Below the pieces are notes generated by a model. That model was not told the DNA's origin, ran no database searches, and was given only the letters and a program-made list of their open reading frames with translations. The translations under genes were made by a program, and so were the position numbers. Shown here one piece after another: positions 1 through 5,177 of a stretch of DNA of 5,177 nucleotides. The stretch comes from JBCCZC01 sp039188505 (lineage in GTDB: Bacteria > Pseudomonadota > Gammaproteobacteria > Xanthomonadales > SZUA-38), in assembly GCA_039188505.1 (NCBI GenBank), contig JBCCZC010000413.1, positions 1-5,177 of the forward strand. The letters run 5' to 3'. The stretch's first letter is position 1. Each line of letters starts with the position of its first letter.

Positions 1-1
1 C

Positions 2-169
2 AACAACAACGGCGTCATCGACGACAGCGAGATCGTGGAAGGCTGCTTCCTCGGCTGGGCCGGCGCCGAAGAGTGTCAGCGCGCAATCGATGCGGATGGC
101 ATTCCGTTCACGCGGAACGTCTTCGTTACGATGAACCGCGCCAAGGCCTGTACCGCCCGCTTCCGGTAA
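2..169 (+). CDS. 3' end of a probable exported protein with EF-hand-like loop and InlB-B-like repeat (partial)
   Basis: Only the last 55 codons are in the window; the reading frame enters at base 2 and stops at TAA 167-169. The first visible residues, NNNGVIDDSE, match positions 3-12 of an EF-hand/dockerin-type calcium loop (N at 3 and 5, G at 6, I at 8, D at 9, E at 12). The rest has the pattern of a divergent InlB-B (Flg_new-like) repeat: GWAG, a cysteine, then VTMNRAKACTARF at the very end, where family members typically read V-T-M-x-x-x-K-x-x-T-A-x-F. Three cysteines (visible residues 15, 25, 50) would suit a disulfide-bonded extracytoplasmic protein. These repeats usually sit in secreted or surface proteins, so a cell-envelope or extracellular location is inferred. 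The enzymatic or binding domain, if any, lies outside the window. It is separated from the downstream operon by a terminator and looks functionally unrelated to it. Confidence 0.75.
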   Translation, partial: NNNGVIDDSEIVEGCFLGWAGAEECQRAIDADGIPFTRNVFVTMNRAKACTARFR

Positions 170-193
170 GTGGAGGGCCTTCAGGCAACGAAT

Positions 194-226
194 GACGGGC
201 CGGCACCGTGCCGGCCCGTCGCTTTT
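194..226 (+). terminator. Rho-independent terminator of the upstream gene
   Basis: A perfect 13-base inverted repeat (194-206 against 208-220) is centred on C207. In RNA it would fold as a 12-bp, GC-rich stem with a 3-base loop, followed after GC by a short TTTT run (223-226). It begins 24 bases after the TAA of the upstream gene. The U tract is short but the stem is very strong. It insulates the operon that begins at 382 from upstream transcription. Confidence 0.85.
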
Positions 227-381
227 CAGGACCCCAATCCCGGACCACCACGCCGTCACCACGACCCGTGCATCACCCTTTGGCATAGGCAAAGCATCAT
301 CCGAACCGCTAAACTCCGGCGGTTTTGGACCCTGGCCCCCCGCATTTCCAGCGGGTGCCACTGCATCGGGAACGCGGATCC
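227..381 (+). promoter_or_regulatory. Leader/promoter region of the MoxR-Bat operon
   Basis: This 155-base non-coding stretch between the terminator and the MoxR start must hold the operon promoter, since the upstream transcript is terminated. I see no convincing sigma-70 promoter. TTGGCA (280-285) resembles a -35 box, but the nearest -10-like TAAACT (310-315) is 24 bases further on, which is too far. Visible structure includes the dyad CTTTG-N7-CAAAG (278-294) flanked by two GCATCA copies (270-275, 294-299). There is also a hairpin AACCGC/GCGGTT (304-309 with 319-324), and a hairpin at 333-360 formed by TGGC/GCCA plus CCCGC/GCGGG. GGGAA (368-372) is a weak ribosome-binding site 9 bases before ATG 382. 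Its role as the promoter region is inferred from position. Confidence 0.4.
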
Positions 382-1395
<1,014 letters not shown>

Positions 1396-1415
1396 GCGTC
1401 ACGGCCCGCGCGTTC

Positions 1416-2339
1416 ATGGCGAAAACCTCCATCACGGCAGAAGAGCTGATCGAGCTGCGCTACCTCGCGCGGAGCCTCGTGATGCGCGGCCGCACGCCCG
1501 TCAAGTCGGTGATTGCCGGCGCGCACCTGTCGCGTTTCCGCGGCCGTGGTGTCGACTATCTCGAATCCCGCAACTATGAGATCGGGGACGATATCCGGAA
1601 CCTGGACTGGCGCGTGACGGCCCGCACGGGTCGGCCTCACACCAAGGTTTTCCAGGAGGAGCGGGAGCGACCCGTCATCGTGCTCCTCGACCTCGATCCG
1701 CCGATGTACTTCGGGACCCGCGGTCGCCTGAAAGCCGTGCTAGCCGCCGAGCTCGCGGCGCTCGCAGGCTGGGCGACAACGCGACGCGGTGACCGCATCG
1801 GTGGCCTCGTGTTCCGAGGCGCCGAGCACCTCGAGGCTCGGCCCCGGGGCGGCCGCCGTGGTTCGATGCAGTTCATCCGCACGATCGAGCGTGCCTTCCA
1901 CGCCGAGCCGCCGGCGTTCGATGCCCCGGAACCACCGGGCGTCACGGGTGCGCTCGAACGGCTGCGGCGCGTCAGCCGACCGGGGTCCCTCGTTCTGCTC
2001 ATCAGCGATTTCATCGGCCTCGAGGACGACGCCGATCGGCACCTCGCGCTGCTGCGTCAGCACACGGACCTGATCGCCTTCCAGGTTCGCGACGGCATCG
2101 AGCGGGAGATCCCGCCGGCGGGTGTCTATCCGATCTCGGATGGCACGAACCGCGGCATCCTCGATCTGAGCGCCCGCGACGCGCGCGAAGCGTATTATCA
2201 TCGCGTGGTGCGTGCCGGCGACGCGGGTGCGGCGCGGCTGGCGCGCTTCGGTGTGCCCGTGATCCAGTGCGCCACGACCGACGAACCCGTCGGCATCCTC
2301 TCCCAGCTCTTCGGTAGCAAGCGGCGGCGCGCAGCGTGA
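1416..2339 (+). CDS. DUF58 domain-containing protein
   Basis: A 307-residue protein with no membrane segment, so probably cytosolic. The DUF58 signature is clear: RGVDYLESRNYEIGDDIRNLDW (44-65), then TKVFQEERERPV (76-87) leading into a VWA-like first strand. DUF58 proteins are distant VWA-fold relatives almost always encoded beside moxR, and are presumed partners of that ATPase. Their biochemistry is unresolved. The MIDAS-equivalent stretch reads D92-L-D94-P-P-M, followed by YFGTR, so the two serines of a DxSxS metal site are absent. A second conserved acidic strand, LLISDF (194-199), keeps its aspartate. ATG 1416 is the start because the preceding in-frame codons are the tail of the ATPase gene read in another frame. 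No good Shine-Dalgarno sequence is visible, so translation may depend on ribosomes ending at 1395. The C-terminal RKRRR-like basic tail (302-305) follows the fold. The stop overlaps the next start by 4 bases. Confidence 0.93.
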   Translation: MAKTSITAEELIELRYLARSLVMRGRTPVKSVIAGAHLSRFRGRGVDYLESRNYEIGDDIRNLDWRVTARTGRPHTKVFQEERERPVIVLLDLDPPMYFGTRGRLKAVLAAELAALAGWATTRRGDRIGGLVFRGAEHLEARPRGGRRGSMQFIRTIERAFHAEPPAFDAPEPPGVTGALERLRRVSRPGSLVLLISDFIGLEDDADRHLALLRQHTDLIAFQVRDGIEREIPPAGVYPISDGTNRGILDLSARDAREAYYHRVVRAGDAGAARLARFGVPVIQCATTDEPVGILSQLFGSKRRRAA

Positions 2340-2803
2340 ACGAGTCGCTCCCGCTGCGAGACGTTCATGCCGCGCTGACGCCCCCCTGGTGGCCACCGGC
2401 GCCGGGCTGGTGGGTGGTCGCGGTACTGTCGCTCCTGGCCCTGGGCCTGCTGGCCTGGCGCGGCTGGCACGGCTGGCAGCGGCATCGACGTCGTCAACGG
2501 CTGCTGGCCGAGCTCGCGCTCGCAATCGGTGCCGAGTCCGATCTCGATTACCTCCGTGCGGTGGCCGATTTCTGTAAGCGTCTCCTGCTCCACGAGGGTG
2601 GCCGCCAGGATCTGGCCGTAGCCTCGGGCGAGGGGTTCGCTGATGCGCTTGCCGAGCCGTGGTCGGAAGACGATCGCTACCGCGACGCCGCACGCGCGCT
2701 CGCGCTCGACCAGTATCGCCCGGCAACGACCGTTGTCCGGGAACCGGTGACGGCACTGGCCCAGGCCTGGATCGAGCGGATCGTCCGGGGAGAGGTCCGA
2801 TGA
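2336..2803 (+). CDS. DUF4381 domain-containing membrane protein
   Basis: A 155-residue single-pass membrane protein. The N-terminus has the DUF4381 pattern: LPLRDVHAALTP (5-16), then a Trp/Pro-rich stretch WWPPAPGWW (18-26) entering one hydrophobic segment (about 24-42). A strongly basic stretch follows (QRHRRRQR, 48-55), which by the positive-inside rule puts the remaining roughly 100 residues in the cytoplasm. That part is helical-looking and soluble, with conserved-type DYLRAVADFCKRLLL (72-86). The start is GTG 2336, inside the GTGA overlap with the DUF58 stop; there is no clear Shine-Dalgarno sequence, so coupling is likely. DUF4381 occurs mainly between DUF58 and VWA genes in gammaproteobacteria, and its function is not known. 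Topology makes it a candidate link between the cytosolic ATPase and the periplasmic VWA domains, which is inference. Confidence 0.9.
   Translation: MNESLPLRDVHAALTPPWWPPAPGWWVVAVLSLLALGLLAWRGWHGWQRHRRRQRLLAELALAIGAESDLDYLRAVADFCKRLLLHEGGRQDLAVASGEGFADALAEPWSEDDRYRDAARALALDQYRPATTVVREPVTALAQAWIERIVRGEVR
2787..2795 (+). promoter_or_regulatory. Strong ribosome-binding site for the first VWA gene
   Basis: GGGGAGAGG lies inside the end of the DUF4381 gene, with its GGAG core 7 bases before ATG 2800. It is the best Shine-Dalgarno match in the operon and fixes ATG 2800 as the start, rather than the longer open frame that extends upstream. It suggests the VWA protein can be made in excess of the DUF4381 protein. 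Confidence 0.75.
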
Positions 2804-3792
2804 TCGAACTAGCCTGGCCTTGGCTGCTGGCCGCCGCGGTCCTGCCGCTCCTCGCGAGGCTCGCGGTCCCGCCCGCGGAGGGTGCGCGCGGCGCGATCCG
2901 GATCCCCTTCTATCACCGCGTTGCCCGGGACTCGCAGCCGGCCAGCTCGCCCTGGTACCGCGTGCTCCTGGCCGCCCTCGCGTGGCTCGCTCTCGTGGTC
3001 GCAGCAGCCCGCCCTCAGTGGATCGACGAGCCGGTCGCCCTGCCGGCAACGGGCCGTGACCTGCTGCTCTCGGTCGATATCTCCGGGAGCATGGAGACGG
3101 CGGATCTGTTTCTGGGGTCGCAGCCCGCGACCCGCCTCGACGTCGTGAAGAACGTCGTCGGTGAATTCCTCGATCGCCGCCAGGGCGATCGCGTCGGTCT
3201 GATCCTCTTCGGTCGGCGAGCCTATCTGCAGACACCGCTGACCTTCGATCGGGCGACGACCCGGCAGATGCTCGATGAGTCCGTGATCGGCCTGGCGGGC
3301 AAGGAGACCGCTATCGGTGATGCCATCGGCCTGGCCGTCAAGCGGCTGCGGGAGCAGGCCCACGATCAGAAGGTCCTGATTCTCCTGACCGATGGGGCGA
3401 ATACCGCCGGGGCTGTCGACCCGCTCAAGGCCGCCCAGCTGGCCGAGCAGGAGGGCGTTCGCATCTACACGGTGGGCGTCGGCGCGGATGAGATGATGGT
3501 CCGCAGCCTCTTCGGTGCCCGCCGAGTCAATCCTTCCGCGGACCTCGATGAGGACACGCTGCGCACGATCGCCGACCAGACCGGTGGGCGCTACTTCCGC
3601 GCCCGCGACACCGACGAGCTGGTCCAGATCTACGCCCTGCTTGACGAGCTGGAGCCCGTCGAATCAGACGAGGAGGTGGTTCGTCCCCGGCGCGAGCTGT
3701 TCCATTGGCCCCTGACGATTGCCCTGGCGGTCACCGGACTCCTGATCCTCGGACGTCTGCGCTTCCGGTCAAGGCGGTTCGCCTCCGCATGA
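2800..3792 (+). CDS. batA: BatA-like membrane-anchored VWA domain protein
   Basis: A 330-residue protein with a von Willebrand factor A domain held by membrane segments: TM1 about 3-20, TM2 about 53-70, VWA about 86-285, TM3 about 303-320. The metal site looks complete: D93-I-S95-G-S97-M, T170 in KETAIGDA, and D198 in LLTDG. The basic loop between TM1 and TM2 (R30, R34, R40, R43) and the basic C-terminal tail (RLRFRSRRF) place the VWA domain in the periplasm. No cysteines are present. The segment FGARRVNPSADLDEDTL (238-254), then TGGRYFRARD (261-270), is typical of BatA-type proteins. Bat proteins have been linked to aerotolerance or stress survival in other bacteria; the molecular role is unsettled. 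The start is fixed by a strong ribosome-binding site and an ATGA overlap with the DUF4381 stop. The symbol is a family-level assignment based on domains and position. Confidence 0.92.
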   Translation: MIELAWPWLLAAAVLPLLARLAVPPAEGARGAIRIPFYHRVARDSQPASSPWYRVLLAALAWLALVVAAARPQWIDEPVALPATGRDLLLSVDISGSMETADLFLGSQPATRLDVVKNVVGEFLDRRQGDRVGLILFGRRAYLQTPLTFDRATTRQMLDESVIGLAGKETAIGDAIGLAVKRLREQAHDQKVLILLTDGANTAGAVDPLKAAQLAEQEGVRIYTVGVGADEMMVRSLFGARRVNPSADLDEDTLRTIADQTGGRYFRARDTDELVQIYALLDELEPVESDEEVVRPRRELFHWPLTIALAVTGLLILGRLRFRSRRFASA

Positions 3793-5177
3793 TCGACCAG
3801 CTCGCCAATCTCCACTTCCTGCGTCCGACCTGGCTGGCTGCCCTGCTTGCCGCGCCGCTCATCGGTTGGATGCTCTGGCGACGCCAGCTGGCGCGATCGC
3901 GCTGGGCCGAGCTCTGCGACGAGGATCTACTCAGCTACCTCGGCTTCGATCCGGGCAAGCGTCAGCGTCACGGCTGGATCGTGGCGGTGGTGGTCGGTTG
4001 GATGGTGGCGACGATCGCCCTGGCCGGCCCGGCCTTTCGCATGCAGCCCCAGGCGCTGTTCAAGAGCGTCGACGCCCGCGTCGTGCTGATCGACCTGTCG
4101 CGCTCCATGCTCGCAGGCGATCTCAAGCCGAACCGCCTCGACCAGGCCCGGTTCAAGCTCATGGATCTCCTCGACCGGGTGCAGGAGGGGCAGACGGCGC
4201 TCGTCGCCTACGCCGGTGAGCCTTTCATCGTCTCGCCGCTGACGGACGATGCCAATACGGTCCGGAACATGGTCGGCGCGCTCGATCCCAGCATCATGCC
4301 GGCCCCCGGCAGCGAGGCGGACGAGGCGCTGACCCTTGCGGCCGAACTCCTCGCGCGGGTCGGTGACGGGCGCGGCGACATCCTGCTGCTCAGTGACGAC
4401 GTGAATGCCGCGGCGATCGAGATGGCTGCGGACCTGTCGGCGCGCGGGATCCGCGTCTCCGTGCTTGGCGTGGGCACGCCCGAGGGCGCGCCCATTGGCT
4501 TGCCGAACGGCGGGGTCCTCAAGACCGACGCGGGTCGGATCGTCATTCCCCAGCTCAACGAGGACCGGCTCGTGGCGCTCGCCCGCGCCGGTGGTGGTCG
4601 CTACGCCCGGATCAGCAGCGGCCCCGCTGACCTCGATCTGCTGCTGCCGGCCGACGGCAGTCTGCCCGGCAACGACGACGTCGAGGCGGCGGACCGGGAG
4701 AGTGCGAGGTGGCAGGACGATGGTCCCTGGCTCGTGCTGCTGCTCCTGCCGCTCGGCGCGCTTGCTTTCAGGCGGGGCGTGCTCCTCGCGGGTCCGCTCG
4801 CGGTCGGGCTGACGCTGCCGACCGGTGCCGAGGCCGCCGTCTGGGACGACTGGTTCCGCACGCCCGAACAGCGCGCAGCGCGGGCCATGGACGCCGAGGA
4901 CTTCGAGACGGCGGCCAACCTCGCCGAAGACCCGTTGCGTCGCGGCAATGCGCACTACCGGAGCGGCGATTTCGAGGCCGCCGCGCAGGCGTTCGAGCGA
5001 GCTCCGGGACCCGATGGGGCCTACAACCTCGGTAACGCGCTGGCGCAGCAGCAACGCTACGAGGAGGCGCTGGCGGCCTACGACCGCGCCCTCGCCGAGT
5101 CGCCCGACATGGAAGACGCCGTCTTCAACCGGGAGCTGGTCGAGAAGCTACTCGAGGAACAGCAGCAGCAGGAGCAG
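3789..5177 (+). CDS. batB: BatB/BatC-like VWA-TPR membrane protein (3' truncated by window edge)
   Basis: Open from ATG 3789 to the window edge (463 codons seen, no stop). Order: TM1 about 11-29, basic loop, TM2 about 62-80, VWA domain about 94-280 with MIDAS D102-L-S104-R-S106-M, TM3 about 312-327, a signal-peptide-like segment RRG...AEAA (328-350), then TPR repeats. TPR 1 is about 381-405 (LRRGNAHYRSGDFEAAAQAF); TPR 2 is about 410-438 (AYNLGNALAQ...YEEALAAYDRAL). A Gln/Glu-rich tail begins at 455. The T-loop position is a serine (PGS, S175) and the third acidic motif is SDD (D203). BatB is a VWA protein and BatC a TPR protein in Bacteroides; here they look fused. Positive-inside reasoning puts both VWA and TPR domains in the periplasm. 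ATGA overlaps the preceding stop, with only a distant AAGG (3771-3774) as ribosome-binding site, so it is probably translationally coupled. The symbol is family-level. Confidence 0.9.
   Translation, partial: MIDQLANLHFLRPTWLAALLAAPLIGWMLWRRQLARSRWAELCDEDLLSYLGFDPGKRQRHGWIVAVVVGWMVATIALAGPAFRMQPQALFKSVDARVVLIDLSRSMLAGDLKPNRLDQARFKLMDLLDRVQEGQTALVAYAGEPFIVSPLTDDANTVRNMVGALDPSIMPAPGSEADEALTLAAELLARVGDGRGDILLLSDDVNAAAIEMAADLSARGIRVSVLGVGTPEGAPIGLPNGGVLKTDAGRIVIPQLNEDRLVALARAGGGRYARISSGPADLDLLLPADGSLPGNDDVEAADRESARWQDDGPWLVLLLLPLGALAFRRGVLLAGPLAVGLTLPTGAEAAVWDDWFRTPEQRAARAMDAEDFETAANLAEDPLRRGNAHYRSGDFEAAAQAFERAPGPDGAYNLGNALAQQQRYEEALAAYDRALAESPDMEDAVFNRELVEKLLEEQQQQEQ
5160..5177 (+). repeat. Short CAG-rich run encoding a Gln/Glu tail
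   Basis: Four CAG codons, one GAG and one CAG end the window in frame, giving QQQQEQ after LLEE. It marks the start of the low-complexity, Gln-rich segment that usually follows the TPR repeats in this family. The full length cannot be seen because the window ends inside it. Confidence 0.6.

Noticed and set aside
280..315. Sigma-70 promoter from TTGGCA (280-285) and TAAACT (310-315)
   Set aside because: The spacing is 24 bases, well outside the workable range, and the -10 match is poor.
325..381. TTG at 325 as an alternative MoxR start
   Set aside because: The 19 extra residues overlap the leader hairpins, have no ribosome-binding site and do not look like MoxR sequence.
2198..3235. Long minus-strand open frame opposite DUF58/DUF4381/VWA
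   Set aside because: It spans three clear plus-strand genes, and its Arg/Gly/Pro-rich translation is typical of a GC-rich shadow frame.
3927..5054. 375-codon minus-strand open frame opposite the VWA-TPR gene
   Set aside because: The plus strand encodes VWA, membrane and TPR segments throughout; the reverse frame is a codon-bias artefact with no recognisable domain.

Overview
The window is GC-rich and densely coded, with NNC/NNG-biased codons throughout. This fits a gammaproteobacterium. The best clue is gene content and order: MoxR-type ATPase, DUF58, DUF4381, VWA protein, VWA-TPR protein is a typical gammaproteobacterial version of the MoxR/Bat ('Bacteroides aerotolerance') locus. I cannot resolve the genus from the sequence.

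Layout: (1) Positions 2-169 hold the 3' end of an unrelated, probably exported protein. It ends in an EF-hand-like loop followed by a divergent InlB-B-like repeat. A near-perfect hairpin terminator (194-226) closes that transcript. (2) Positions 227-381 are a leader/promoter region with several small dyads and no convincing sigma-70 promoter. (3) From 382 to the right edge run five same-strand genes: the AAA+ MoxR ATPase (382-1395), a DUF58 protein (1416-2339), a DUF4381 membrane protein (2336-2803), a membrane-anchored VWA protein resembling BatA (2800-3792), and a VWA-TPR protein resembling a BatB-BatC fusion (3789 to beyond 5177). The last four are chained by three 4-base stop/start overlaps, so they are almost certainly one translationally coupled operon.

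How the genes may work together: in this family a MoxR ATPase is thought to act as a chaperone on or through VWA proteins, which bind divalent metal at a MIDAS site. Positive-inside reasoning puts MoxR, DUF58 and most of the DUF4381 protein in the cytoplasm, and both canonical VWA domains plus the TPR domain in the periplasm. DUF4381 is therefore a candidate physical link. The locus has been tied to envelope or oxidative stress tolerance in other bacteria, but its substrate here is unknown. A BatD-like gene is expected just beyond the right edge.

I recognise this as a known, poorly understood system rather than a wholly new one. The points worth a second look are the degenerate metal site in DUF58, the relic signal peptide inside the BatB-BatC-like fusion, and the membrane topology.
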